Source: Chitinilyticum aquatile DSM 21506
GTDB lineage: Bacteria; Pseudomonadota; Gammaproteobacteria; Burkholderiales; Chitinibacteraceae
Reading direction: 5' to 3'
Length of the DNA stretch: 64,000 nt
Assembly: GCF_000430805.1 (NCBI RefSeq)
Contig: NZ_AUMS01000007.1
Coordinates: 124,001-188,000 of the forward strand
Of the stretch, positions 53,856 through 62,060 are shown one piece after another (within the stretch, counting starts at the first letter, position 1; each line of letters starts with the position of its first letter). The notes beneath the pieces were generated by a model. The model saw nothing but the letters and a program-made list of their open reading frames with translations. It was not told where the DNA came from and made no database searches. The position numbers and the translations under genes are program-made.

Positions 53856-54890
53856 CTATTCTCCTTGTGCGTGCCGGGCGGCGATCCGGGTGATTTCGGC
53901 CTGCCAGAAGGCCTTCGTGTCATCCGGCAGCCAGCTGGCTTCGATGCTGTTGCGCACCAGCTGGATGATTTCAGCGGCGGTGAGCGCCAGCTTCTCGCGG
54001 CAGGCCAGCAGATTCTGGTTGAGGTAACCCCCAAAATACGCCGGGTCGTCGGAATTGACCATGGCGACAAGACCTGCGGCCAGCAGCTCGCGCAGGTTGT
54101 GTTTCGCCAGATCGTCCACCACGCAGAGCTTGAGGTTGGAGAGCGGGCACACAGTCAGCGGAATCCGCTCGGCCGCCAGGCGCGCTACCAGCGCCGGGTC
54201 TTCCGTGCAGCGCACGCCGTGGTCGATGCGGCGCGAGTTCAGCAGATCGAGCGCCTGCCAGATGTACTCCGCCGGGCCTTCTTCGCCCGCGTGGGCGACG
54301 GCCGGCAGGCCAAGCTCGGCACAGCGCGCGAAGAGCCGCGCGAATTTTTCCGGCGGGTTGCCGCGCTCGCCCGAATCCAGCCCCACGCCGTCGATGCGGT
54401 CGAGGTAGGGCATGGCCAGCTCCAGCGTGGCAAAGCCGTCTTCCTCGCTGAGGTGGCGCAGAAAGCACATGATCAGTTTCGAGGTGATGCCGAACTGATC
54501 CTCGGCCTGCCGCAGCGCACGCAGAATGCCGGAGAGCACGGTGGTGAATTCAACGCCGCGCGCGGTGTGCGTCTGCGGGTCGAAGAAAATTTCGGTGTGG
54601 ACGATGTGATCGGCCTGCGCGCGCTTCAGATACGCCCAGGTGAGATCGTAGAAATCCTGCTCGGTGATCAGCACGCCGGCACCGGCGTAGTAGAGATCGA
54701 GGAAAGACTGCAGATCGGTAAAGTTGTACGCCGCGCGCACTTCCTCGACGCTGGCGTAAGGCAGCTCGATTTCATTGCGCTCGGCCAGCGCGAACATCAT
54801 CTCCGGTTCCAGCGAACCCTCGATGTGCAGATGCAGCTCGGCTTTCGGCAGAGCGCGGATCAGCTGGTCCAGCGGATGTTCATTCATCAT
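53856..54890 (-). CDS. Adenine deaminase (adenosine deaminase-like, metal-dependent)
   Basis: 344 residues of the adenosine/adenine deaminase family; deaminates adenine to hypoxanthine in purine salvage. Zn ligands and catalytic motifs: PKAELHLHIEG, HAGEEGPAE, RIDHGVRC and NSDDPAYFGGYLNQN. The SDDPAYFGGY form is typical of the adenine-specific branch rather than E. coli Add (NTDDP). ATG 54890 follows AAGG. It lies between nrdA and nrdB with the lipoprotein gene. Confidence 0.88.
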   Translation of the reverse strand: MMNEHPLDQLIRALPKAELHLHIEGSLEPEMMFALAERNEIELPYASVEEVRAAYNFTDLQSFLDLYYAGAGVLITEQDFYDLTWAYLKRAQADHIVHTEIFFDPQTHTARGVEFTTVLSGILRALRQAEDQFGITSKLIMCFLRHLSEEDGFATLELAMPYLDRIDGVGLDSGERGNPPEKFARLFARCAELGLPAVAHAGEEGPAEYIWQALDLLNSRRIDHGVRCTEDPALVARLAAERIPLTVCPLSNLKLCVVDDLAKHNLRELLAAGLVAMVNSDDPAYFGGYLNQNLLACREKLALTAAEIIQLVRNSIEASWLPDDTKAFWQAEITRIAARHAQGE

Positions 54891-54948
54891 GGCAAAACCT
54901 TTTTAAGCACAGAGACACAGCGGCCCGAAGAAAGACGAGGCAAAGCAA

Positions 54949-55007
54949 TACATCAACACCCATCAAGCCACAAGCAATCAAAAACAATGGCTGCAGCCAC
55001 ATACACA
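54949..55007 (+). repeat. 59-bp TAC repeat, copy 13
   Basis: TACATC at 54949, AAACAATGGC at 54982, TACACA at 55002. Ten bases later a GTAGGG repeat starts. Confidence 0.7.
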
Positions 55008-55017
55008 ACAACACACC

Positions 55018-55102
55018 GTAGGGCGTGAAAATCCCGCAGGGATTTGCGCACCCTACTCGGCTACCAAATCCGTTGGGTTTCGCAGCGCTCAACCCAACCT
55101 AC
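55018..55102. repeat. GTAGGG repeat plus inverted GTAGGTTGGG repeat
   Basis: 55018-55056 is GTAGGGCGTG...CACCCTAC with AAATCCC-GCA-GGGATTT inside; the relative is at 17371. 55071-55102 is the reverse complement type of the 50203 repeat (GTTGGGTTTCGC...CCCAACCTAC). Confidence 0.8.
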
Positions 55103-55123
55103 AGCCACCACTACCGCCCATGA

Positions 55124-55370
55124 GCACGCCCCGCCCTGAAGCCGCCGAGAAGCGCAGGTTTTTCGGGATCAGAAGGAGGACGTGTCTGAGGGGCGCAGCC
55201 CCGAGTTGTCCTCCTTCCCCGAAAAACCGAGCATCGCAGGGTAGCCGCCGCAGGCGGCCGGCTGACCGGGCTCGGCTTTGGGGTGAAGGGGGATTTGCCG
55301 AAACAAATCCCCCTTCCCGTCCGCCGGGCGGAACCGGCGTGTAAAACAATGCGCCGAAGGCGCTTAAATC
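55124..55370. repeat. GC-rich dispersed repeat C, second copy
   Basis: See the first copy at 50700. Here the interior carries an inverted repeat GGGGGATTT...AAATCCCCC (55288-55313). It is followed by GTACGAATACGCTTCGCTAT (from about 55393). Confidence 0.8.
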
Positions 55371-55433
55371 CCATAAATGAAAACACGTCCGTACGAATAC
55401 GCTTCGCTATTCGTAACTACGCGGGCTACAACA

Positions 55434-56111
55434 CTAAATATCTGACAAATTACGTATGAGCAAATAACCAAGCTGCCGGGTATTATGGAAATTTCCGCTA
55501 ACATTTACAATTGACATACCAATTTCTCTTGCAAGCAATCGACACGCCTGTTTTGTATTACTCTCAACCACACCATTTTTCTTAATTTCCACACTACCGT
55601 TTTCCAACTCACTTACTACAAATTCATTCCCAGCAACAATTTTTGCCACCGACCTAACCACTTTCAGTGGCCTCACCAAATTATTTTCAACCCTAGGCCG
55701 ATGAACATTAACTATATACTTGCCGTCTTTCTCTTTGCCAAGAGCCTCTCTTAGCTCACCCCCTTCCAGATCTCTTAAAACCTCGATTTCCATTTCATCT
55801 GTATTAACCCGCAGAATCAAAAGGCGATCGAATTCATTGGCGGTATTGGCATTAACAGATACTTGTCCAGGTTGAGCTTTGGCGGTAGTTTTAACTGATA
55901 TGCGCTGACCGTTTTTCCCTACAACATCGTGACCGCGTTGGTTAACTTCACTAGCCAACCGGCCATTCGTAAGCAGCGCAGCGTACAACTCACCAATTCG
56001 TCCAATCAGATGCCGTAACTCTGTCGCGGGAACATCAAATTCAAGCTCCTGCTCCAGCATCCCTAAATGGCTACCCAGAGACTGTATCAGCTGAATTTGA
56101 GTCATCCCCAT
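55434..56111 (-). CDS. DUF6998-like protein with PD-(D/E)xK-like core, AT-rich
   Basis: 225 residues. GELYAALLTNG (Glu41), GHDVVGKNGQRISVKTT (Asp62, Lys74) and the following hydrophobic strand FDRLLILRV form the E...D-x(n)-(x)xK pattern of restriction-endonuclease-like folds; position 72 before the Lys is Ser rather than Glu/Gln. I recall the family as DUF6998 but cannot confirm it. The C-terminal part (ENGSVEIKKNGVVESNTKQA) looks like a separate domain. The gene is AT-rich compared with nrdA. ATG 56111 or 56105. Restriction or other nuclease activity is inferred, not shown. Confidence 0.65.
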   Translation of the reverse strand: MGMTQIQLIQSLGSHLGMLEQELEFDVPATELRHLIGRIGELYAALLTNGRLASEVNQRGHDVVGKNGQRISVKTTAKAQPGQVSVNANTANEFDRLLILRVNTDEMEIEVLRDLEGGELREALGKEKDGKYIVNVHRPRVENNLVRPLKVVRSVAKIVAGNEFVVSELENGSVEIKKNGVVESNTKQACRLLAREIGMSIVNVSGNFHNTRQLGYLLIRNLSDI

Positions 56112-56151
56112 ACAACGCTTCTCGCATCTGTTATAAAGTCGAAACGGTAAA

Positions 56152-56186
56152 GGCGGATTAGAGCCTTCCGGCCTAACCCGCCCTAC
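56152..56186 (-). terminator. Hairpin after nrdA (GTAGGGCGGGTTAG-type repeat)
   Basis: Minus strand GTAGGGCGGGTTAG, GCCGGAAGGC, CTAATCCGCC then TTTA, just past the nrdA stop. It may serve as terminator and belongs to the GTAGG repeat group. Confidence 0.6.
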
Positions 56187-56190
56187 TTGT

Positions 56191-59088
56191 TTACTGGCAA
56201 GCCTCGCAATCCGGATTGTCGATCGAGCAGAACTTCGCATCGGTCGCCGGAGTGTTATCGATCACGGCGGCGGCGGCAATTGCGGCCTGCGCTGCAGTAG
56301 CTGCACTGTAGCCGCCATCCACCGGCACGGCGTTCAGCTCGCCGCCACGGCCGGTCGATTTCTCGGCGCTGGTGGCTGCCAGCGTGCGCAGGTAGTAGGT
56401 GGTTTTCAGGCCACGAATCCAGGCGTGCTTGTAGAGCTCGTCCAGACGCTTGCCCGAGGCACCGGCCATGTAGATGTTCAGCGATTGCGCCTGATCGAGC
56501 CACTTCTGGCGACGCGAGGCGGCTTCAACCAGCCATTTCGGGTCCATCTCGAAGGCGGTGGCGTACAGGTCGCGCAGATCCTGCGGGATGCGGTCGATCT
56601 TTTGCACCGAACCATCGAAATATTTCAGGTCGGACACCATCACTTCGTCCCACAGGCCGCGTTCCTTCAGGTCGCGCACCAGTTGTTCGTTGATGACGGT
56701 GAATTCGCCGGACAGGTTCGATTTCACGAACAGATTCTGGTAGGTCGGCTCGATCGAGGCATCCACACCGACGATGTTGGAAATCGTCGCGGTCGGGGCA
56801 ATCGCCAGGCAGTTGGAATTGCGCATGCCGTATTCCTTGATGCGTTCGCGCAGTGCGTTCCAGTCCAGGCGCTCGGTGCGGTCGACTTCCAGATAGCCGC
56901 CGCGTTCCTGTGCCAGCAGGTCGAGCGAATCGTGCGGCAGGATGCCCTTGTCCCACAGCGAACCGCGGAAGGAGGCGTAGGTGCCGCGCTCCTGTGCCAG
57001 CTCGGTCGAGGCCCAGTAGGCGTGGTAGGCGATGGTTTCCATCGATACGTCGGCGAACTCGACGGCGGCTTCCGAGGCATACGGAATGCGCAGCGCGTGC
57101 AGGCAGTCCTGGAAGCCCATCAGGCCCAGGCCTACGGGGCGGTGACGCAGGTTGGAATTGCGCGCCTTGCGCACCGGGTAGAAGTTGATGTCGATGACGT
57201 TGTCGAGCATGCGCATCGCCACCTTCACGGTGCGGGCGATCTTCTCGCCATCGAGTTCAAGCACGCCATCCGCGTTTTTCTTCAGGTGGTTGGCCATGTT
57301 CACCGAGCCGAGGTTGCACACGGCAATCTCGTTCTCGTTGGTGTTCAGCGTGATCTCGGTACACAGGTTGGAGCTGTGCACCACGCCCATGTGCTGCTGC
57401 GGGCTGCGGATGTTGCACGGGTCCTTGAAGGTGATCCACGGGTGGCCGGTTTCGAACAGCATGGTGAGGATCTTGCGCCAGAGCGACAGCGCCGGGATTT
57501 TCTTCGAGACTTTCATCTCGCCGCGTTCGGCCTTGGCTTCGTAGCGCACATAGGCTTCTTCAAATGCCTTGCCGTACAGGTCGTGCAGATCGGGCGTCTC
57601 GGAGGGCGAGAACAGTGTCCAGTCGGCACCTTCCATCACGCGGCGCATGAACAGATCCGGAATCCAGTTCGCGGTGTTCATGTCGTGCGTGCGGCGGCGG
57701 TCGTCACCGGTGTTCTTGCGCAGCTCGAGGAATTCCTCGATGTCGGCGTGCCAGGTTTCCAGGTACGCACACACGGCGCCCTTGCGCTTGCCGCCCTGGT
57801 TGACCGCAACAGCGGTGTCGTTCACCACTTTCAGGAAGGGAACGATGCCTTGAGACTTGCCGTTGGTACCCTTGATGTGGCTGCCCAGCGCGCGCACCGG
57901 CGTCCAGTCATTGCCCAGACCACCGGCAAATTTCGACAGCAGCGCGTTTTCCTTCAGTGCTTCGTAGATGCCGTCCAGATCGTCGGCAACGGTGGTCAGA
58001 TAGCAGCTGGAGAGCTGGCTGCGACGGGTGCCGGAATTGAAGAGCGTCGGTGTGGACGACATGAAGTCGAACGTGGACAGCACGTTGTAGAACTCGATGG
58101 CGCGGGTTTCGCGGTCGATTTCGTTCAGCGCCAGGCCCATGGCCACGCGCATGAAGAACACCTGCGGCAGCTCGATGCGGGTGCCGTCGATGTGCAGGAA
58201 ATAGCGATCGAACAGGGTCTGCAGGCCCAGATAGCCGAACTGGTAATCGCGGGTGTAGTCGAGCGCGGCACCCAGCTTGGCCAGATCGTACTGCGCGAGC
58301 TTTTCGTCGAGCAGCTCGGCCTCGATGCCCTTCTTGATCAGCTTGGGGAAGGCTTCAGCGTAGCGGGTAGCCATGTCTTCATGGCTGGTTTCCTCGCCAA
58401 GCACTTCGGCGCGCAGCACGTCGAGCAGCAGGCGCGCAGTCACCTGGCTGTAGGCCGGGTCTTTTTCGATCTGCTGGCGGGCGGCCAGAATCACGGACTT
58501 GCTGACTTCGTCGGCGGAAACGCCGTTGTAGATGTTCTTCAGTGTTTCATTGAGGATGAGCTGCTGGTCGGTAATGCCGTCAAAGCCCTGGCAGGCTGAG
58601 GCGATCAGCGCCTTGAGACGGCCCAGATCGAGCGGACGCAGGTCGCCGTTTTCCAGCTTCACATTGATGGCGTGATGGACATCAGCGGCCTGGTCTTCGC
58701 CCTTGGCGTGACGATCCTGCGCACGTTGCTCGCGATAGAGCACGTAGGCACGCGCGACGTCATGTTCGCCGGAGCGCATCAGCGCCAGCTCGACCTGATC
58801 CTGCACGTCCTCGATGTGGATGGCGCCACCATCGGGCTTGCGGCGCATCAGTGCGCTCACTACGGCGTCGGTCAGGCGGCCGACCTGCTCGCGCACGGCA
58901 GCCGACGCGGCAGCATGGCTACCCTGTACGGCGATAAAGGCCTTGGTGACGGCGACGGCAATCTTGGAGGGCTCGAACGGCACCACCGCGCCATTGCGGC
59001 GGATGATCTTGTAGTCAGCGTAAGTGGTGGGCGTGGCCAGATCGGCGGCCGAGCGGCTCATGGATGCGCTCTCAAGCGTTGCGTACAT
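56191..59088 (-). CDS. nrdA: Class Ia ribonucleotide reductase alpha subunit
   Basis: 965 residues: reduces ribonucleoside diphosphates to deoxy forms. The N-terminal ATP-cone (DYKIIRRNGAVVPFEPSKIA) is present, so allosteric activity control is likely. Active-site segments include SSCYLTTVADDL, the N-x-C-x-E region SSNLCTEITLNT, and the radical-transfer end near APTATISNIVG. The C-terminal redox pair is CEAC in PDCEACQ. ATG 59088 follows GGAG by 8 bases; an extension to 59172 covers the operator region and is rejected. Confidence 0.96.
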   Translation of the reverse strand: MYATLESASMSRSAADLATPTTYADYKIIRRNGAVVPFEPSKIAVAVTKAFIAVQGSHAAASAAVREQVGRLTDAVVSALMRRKPDGGAIHIEDVQDQVELALMRSGEHDVARAYVLYREQRAQDRHAKGEDQAADVHHAINVKLENGDLRPLDLGRLKALIASACQGFDGITDQQLILNETLKNIYNGVSADEVSKSVILAARQQIEKDPAYSQVTARLLLDVLRAEVLGEETSHEDMATRYAEAFPKLIKKGIEAELLDEKLAQYDLAKLGAALDYTRDYQFGYLGLQTLFDRYFLHIDGTRIELPQVFFMRVAMGLALNEIDRETRAIEFYNVLSTFDFMSSTPTLFNSGTRRSQLSSCYLTTVADDLDGIYEALKENALLSKFAGGLGNDWTPVRALGSHIKGTNGKSQGIVPFLKVVNDTAVAVNQGGKRKGAVCAYLETWHADIEEFLELRKNTGDDRRRTHDMNTANWIPDLFMRRVMEGADWTLFSPSETPDLHDLYGKAFEEAYVRYEAKAERGEMKVSKKIPALSLWRKILTMLFETGHPWITFKDPCNIRSPQQHMGVVHSSNLCTEITLNTNENEIAVCNLGSVNMANHLKKNADGVLELDGEKIARTVKVAMRMLDNVIDINFYPVRKARNSNLRHRPVGLGLMGFQDCLHALRIPYASEAAVEFADVSMETIAYHAYWASTELAQERGTYASFRGSLWDKGILPHDSLDLLAQERGGYLEVDRTERLDWNALRERIKEYGMRNSNCLAIAPTATISNIVGVDASIEPTYQNLFVKSNLSGEFTVINEQLVRDLKERGLWDEVMVSDLKYFDGSVQKIDRIPQDLRDLYATAFEMDPKWLVEAASRRQKWLDQAQSLNIYMAGASGKRLDELYKHAWIRGLKTTYYLRTLAATSAEKSTGRGGELNAVPVDGGYSAATAAQAAIAAAAVIDNTPATDAKFCSIDNPDCEACQ

Positions 59089-59134
59089 GCAAGTTTCTCC
59101 AGCTGTGCATAAAGTGTGAATATTATGTGAAGAA

Positions 59135-59150
59135 ACACAATATCTTGTGC
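59135..59150. promoter_or_regulatory. NrdR box 1
   Basis: ACACAATATCTTGTGC matches the NrdR consensus ACAC-WATATATW-GTGT at 14 of 16 positions. It lies 47 bases before the nrdA start codon. NrdR represses ribonucleotide reductase genes through its ATP-cone. Confidence 0.85.
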
Positions 59151-59166
59151 TTCTCTCTTTAGGTTG

Positions 59167-59182
59167 ACACAAATACTAGGGG
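59167..59182. promoter_or_regulatory. NrdR box 2
   Basis: ACACAAATACTAGGGG keeps one good half-site (ACAC, TACTA). Its start is 32 bases from box 1, the three-turn spacing usual for paired NrdR boxes, and it overlaps the predicted -10 element. Confidence 0.75.
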
Positions 59183-59201
59183 GTTTCTGGCGCTGGTGCA
59201 A
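59173..59201 (-). promoter_or_regulatory. Predicted nrdA promoter
   Basis: On the minus strand TTGCAC (59201-59196), a 17-base spacer, then TAGTAT (59178-59173). Each hexamer matches 4 of 6 consensus bases. NrdR box 2 covers the -10. Confidence 0.55.
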
Positions 59202-59235
59202 GCGAGGCCAAGTGTGATAAACGGCTTTTGACAGC

Positions 59236-59474
59236 GACAGAAAAAGCCGCATGTTGCGGCACAATTCATCAGCGCATGACGCTATCTGCCGCAAGCCAAG
59301 CAGTGATGCGGGTTATACCGGCATACCCGCCACCCCTCCCTGCTGCGCCCCAAGGCGGACACCTGCAGCCTTCTGTCGCCAAAGCTGCAACGTCACCGCC
59401 GGCGTTGGATTAAAACAACGGCAGAAAGCAGGGTGACAGAAGCTTACAGCGCAGCGAGTGCCGCAGCGCCAATG
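59236..59474 (-). ncRNA. Candidate small RNA between suhB and nrdA
   Basis: A minus-strand terminator (GCCGCA-ACA-TGCGGC then TTTTTC, 59240-59260) lies about 215 bases past the suhB terminator, with no ORF between. A TTTAAT -10-like box is at about 59411-59416 on the minus strand, and GCGGGT...ACCCGC (59307-59330 region) can pair inside. No known RNA family is recognised. It could instead be a back-up suhB terminator. Confidence 0.35.
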
Positions 59475-59502
59475 AAAAAGGCCACCCTGCAACAGGGTGG
59501 CC
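59475..59502 (-). terminator. suhB terminator
   Basis: Minus strand GGCCACCCTG-TTG-CAGGGTGGCC followed by TTTTTC, shortly after the suhB stop. Confidence 0.9.
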
Positions 59503-59525
59503 TGACTGGCGACTGTGCGGACGTT

Positions 59526-60308
59526 TTATTTCAGATGGCCCCGGATCAGCTGCAGCATCTGGCCAAAGACTTTCGGCGTGCCGCAGAGGATGTCACCGGA
59601 TTCCATGAATTTTTCCTCGCCGTTCAGATCGGTAACGAGGCCGCCAGCCTCCTGCACGATCAGCGAACCGGCCGCGATATCGTGCGGCTTGAGGTCGAAC
59701 TCGAAGAAACCGTCAAAGCGGCCGCAGGCCACCCAAGCCAGATCCAGCGAGGCCGCACCCGGACGGCGAACGCCACCGGCTTTCTGCGCCATGTCGCGGA
59801 AGATGTTCAGATAGGTTTCGAGGTTGTCGAAACGGGTGTAGGGGAAGCCGGTGCCGACGAGGGCATCGGAGAGCTCGCGCACCTTGGAAACGCGGATGCG
59901 GCGGTCGTTCAGGAAGGCGCCGACGCCACGGGTGGCGGTGAACAGGTCATTGTGGTTCGGGTCGTAGATCACGGCCTGCGTGATGACGCCCTTGTGTTCC
60001 AGCGCGATGGAAACGGCATATTGCGGAACGCCATGCAGGAAGTTGGTGGTGCCATCAAGCGGGTCGATGATCCACACGTAATCCGATTTGCCGCGGCTAC
60101 CCGACTCCTCTGCTAGAATCGCGTGGCTCGGATACGCCTCGAGGATGGTTTCGATGATCGCGTTTTCCGCTGCGCGGTCAACTTCGGACACAAAATCATT
60201 GTGGCCTTTCTTCTCGGGTGTGATGTGGTCCAGATTGTTGGACGCACGCTGGATAATGGCAGCAGCGCGGCGAGCGGCGCGCACTGCGGTGTTCAGCATC
60301 GGATGCAT
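59526..60308 (-). CDS. suhB: Inositol-1-monophosphatase family protein SuhB
   Basis: 260 residues; Mg-dependent phosphatase, in E. coli also part of the ribosomal antitermination complex. [15 protein letters not shown] is the typical start; [16 protein letters not shown] and the later [15 protein letters not shown] provide metal and substrate ligands. The usual W-D-x-A reads H-D-I-A. ATG 60308 preferred to an upstream ATG at 60320. Confidence 0.94.
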   Translation of the reverse strand: MHPMLNTAVRAARRAAAIIQRASNNLDHITPEKKGHNDFVSEVDRAAENAIIETILEAYPSHAILAEESGSRGKSDYVWIIDPLDGTTNFLHGVPQYAVSIALEHKGVITQAVIYDPNHNDLFTATRGVGAFLNDRRIRVSKVRELSDALVGTGFPYTRFDNLETYLNIFRDMAQKAGGVRRPGAASLDLAWVACGRFDGFFEFDLKPHDIAAGSLIVQEAGGLVTDLNGEEKFMESGDILCGTPKVFGQMLQLIRGHLK

Positions 60309-60390
60309 GGCTATTTTCAACTTGAAAGAACTGATTTGGCCGCCATTCTACCTGCCCTTGCCTTTTGAATAAACTGGAACTTTTTAAAAC

Positions 60391-61212
60391 GTGGATTCAC
60401 CCGACCTGCCGGAAACCGGCCCCAGCACCGATTGCCTCAAACGCTTCCGCGTTGTTCTTTCCCACACCTCGCATCCCGGCAACATCGGCTCGGCCGCGCG
60501 CGCGATGAAAACCATGGGCCTGACCCGGCTTTATCTTGTCAACCCGGAAGACTTTCCTTCGGACGTCGCCGTGGCGCTCGCCTCCAGCGCCGACGACGTG
60601 CTCGATAACGCCATTGTCTGCTCCAGCGTCGAGGAAGCCCTCCGCGGTACGACCATGCAGGTGGCAATGACCGCGCGCCGCCGCGAGCTGACCCAGCCGC
60701 TGCAGACACCGCGGCAACTCGTCCCCGAGCTGCTGCAGGAAGCACACAGCGGTGGCGAGGTGGCGCTGCTCTTCGGTGCGGAAACCAGCGGGCTGACCAT
60801 TGACGAAGTCCGCCTGTGCAACCGCCTGATCACCATTCCGACCAATCCCGATTATTCGAGCCTGAATCTGTCGCAGGCCGTGCAGGTGCTCACTTACGAA
60901 ATCCGCTCGCAGCTGCTCGATGACGTGTCGCACCTCGAGAAAAAGGCGCCGCTCGCCAGCCATGAATATCTGGAGCTGTATTTCGAAAAGCTGGAAGAGG
61001 CACTGCTGAAGATCGGTTTCCTGAAACCCTACGCGCCCAAGCGCCTGATGCCGCGCCTGCGCCGTCTCTACCAGCGCGCCAGCCCCGAACAGGAAGAAGT
61101 GGATATCCTGCGCGGCATCCTGCGTGCCACGCTGGAATACGAGCGTGTTCCCGACGCATCGCAAACGCTGGCAGAAGCCGAACGCCGCCTGAAAGGCCAG
61201 TCCGGCAGCTAA
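60391..61212 (+). CDS. trmJ: tRNA (cytidine/uridine-2'-O-)-methyltransferase TrmJ
   Basis: 273 residues of the SPOUT knot superfamily that 2'-O-methylates position 32 of tRNAs. RVVLSHTSHPGNIGSAARAM, LYLVNPEDFPS, ALLFGAETSGLT and SSLNLSQAVQVLTYE build the SAM knot; a C-terminal helical extension is family-typical. It starts with GTG 60391, divergently from suhB. The stop is followed by repeat copy 14. Confidence 0.95.
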   Translation: MDSPDLPETGPSTDCLKRFRVVLSHTSHPGNIGSAARAMKTMGLTRLYLVNPEDFPSDVAVALASSADDVLDNAIVCSSVEEALRGTTMQVAMTARRRELTQPLQTPRQLVPELLQEAHSGGEVALLFGAETSGLTIDEVRLCNRLITIPTNPDYSSLNLSQAVQVLTYEIRSQLLDDVSHLEKKAPLASHEYLELYFEKLEEALLKIGFLKPYAPKRLMPRLRRLYQRASPEQEEVDILRGILRATLEYERVPDASQTLAEAERRLKGQSGS

Positions 61213-61214
61213 GC

Positions 61215-61273
61215 GAAAACGAAGGGTATAGCCCTGCAGCGATTTCATCCAAATGGCTGCAGGGCTATACCCT
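61215..61273 (+). repeat. 59-bp TAC repeat, copy 14
   Basis: Perfect 17-bp arms GGGTATAGCCCTGCAGC (61224-61240) and GCTGCAGGGCTATACCC (61256-61272) with a 15-base loop; core TCCAAATGGC at 61248. It lies between the convergent trmJ and membrane-protein genes. Confidence 0.85.
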
Positions 61274-61282
61274 CATTATTCA

Positions 61283-61945
61283 TTACAGCTTGGAGAGCTG
61301 GTCGAGCAGCTTGCGCCAGACCAGCACCAGCAGCAGCAGCACCGCCGCCAGTGCGACCGAGGTCCAGATCAGGTGCGGCATCTTGCTGTCGCGCCGGGCT
61401 TCGGCTGCGGCCAGCACACTCTGGCGATACCCCTCGTAATCACTGATGCGGCAGCCCGTTTCGCCCAGCTGCAGCGCAGCCGCGCCCAGCTGGCTGCGTT
61501 CCGCCGGCAGCAGGCCGTAATCACAGAACTGCTTTTCGAAGAAGGCCGGATTGCTGGTGTGCGGCAGCAGCAGGCGAGCCCCCGCTGCCGACGGAATGCT
61601 GCAATCGCTTTCCGGACAGCTCGCCCAGACGGCATCCCAGGTCGCCTGGGCCTTGTAGCCGCTGAAGGTCAGGCGACGGGCAAAATGGCGCTGGAAACGC
61701 TTGCGGGCTGCCTCGGTTTCGTCCGGCGCGGTTCCCGGCATGGCCTTGTGATACGGCAGCTCCTGCGGCAGCAGCGCCGGTGGCGGCTCGCGCAGCGCGG
61801 CAACGGCGCGGGTCACGCCAAGGATCAGCAAGACGGCCAGCACCACCAGCACGATACTGGCACCAAGCAGGCCATAGCCCTGGACACCCAGTTGGCGGAT
61901 GCGCTGGAAAAAGCCGACGTCAGAAGCAGAAGAACGTGATGGCAT
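61283..61945 (-). CDS. Hypothetical membrane protein
   Basis: 220 residues with TM segments near 25-45 (GLLGASIVLVVLAVLLILGV) and near the C-terminus (IWTSVALAAVLLLLVLVW); the region between, with Cys in SCPESDCSI, QFCDYG and GCRIS, is probably periplasmic and disulfide-bonded. I do not recognise the family. Single gene, convergent with trmJ. Confidence 0.65.
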   Translation of the reverse strand: MPSRSSASDVGFFQRIRQLGVQGYGLLGASIVLVVLAVLLILGVTRAVAALREPPPALLPQELPYHKAMPGTAPDETEAARKRFQRHFARRLTFSGYKAQATWDAVWASCPESDCSIPSAAGARLLLPHTSNPAFFEKQFCDYGLLPAERSQLGAAALQLGETGCRISDYEGYRQSVLAAAEARRDSKMPHLIWTSVALAAVLLLLVLVWRKLLDQLSKL

Positions 61946-62060
61946 TGCAGGTGGTATCCGTGTCAGGGGGACAGCGAGTATCCCATAAGCGTTGTGGACT
62001 GATCATGACGCGACTTCGCGTGCAGCCCCGCTGCGGCAGGGCCGCGACAGCCCGTCCGGT

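Noticed and set aside
56425-58599. Plus-strand ORF of 724 codons opposite nrdA
   Set aside because: Antisense shadow of nrdA; no recognisable protein family.
59271-59329. Possible fifteenth 59-bp repeat ending TACCCG at 59324
   Set aside because: Only the last 15 bases resemble other copies, with a gap; the opening hexamer and core are missing.
810-61273. Whether the 59-bp units are integron attC sites (59-base elements)
   Set aside because: Length agrees only by coincidence; GTTRRRY/RYYYAAC cores are not conserved across copies, genes between them are ordinary operons on both strands, and no integron integrase is seen.
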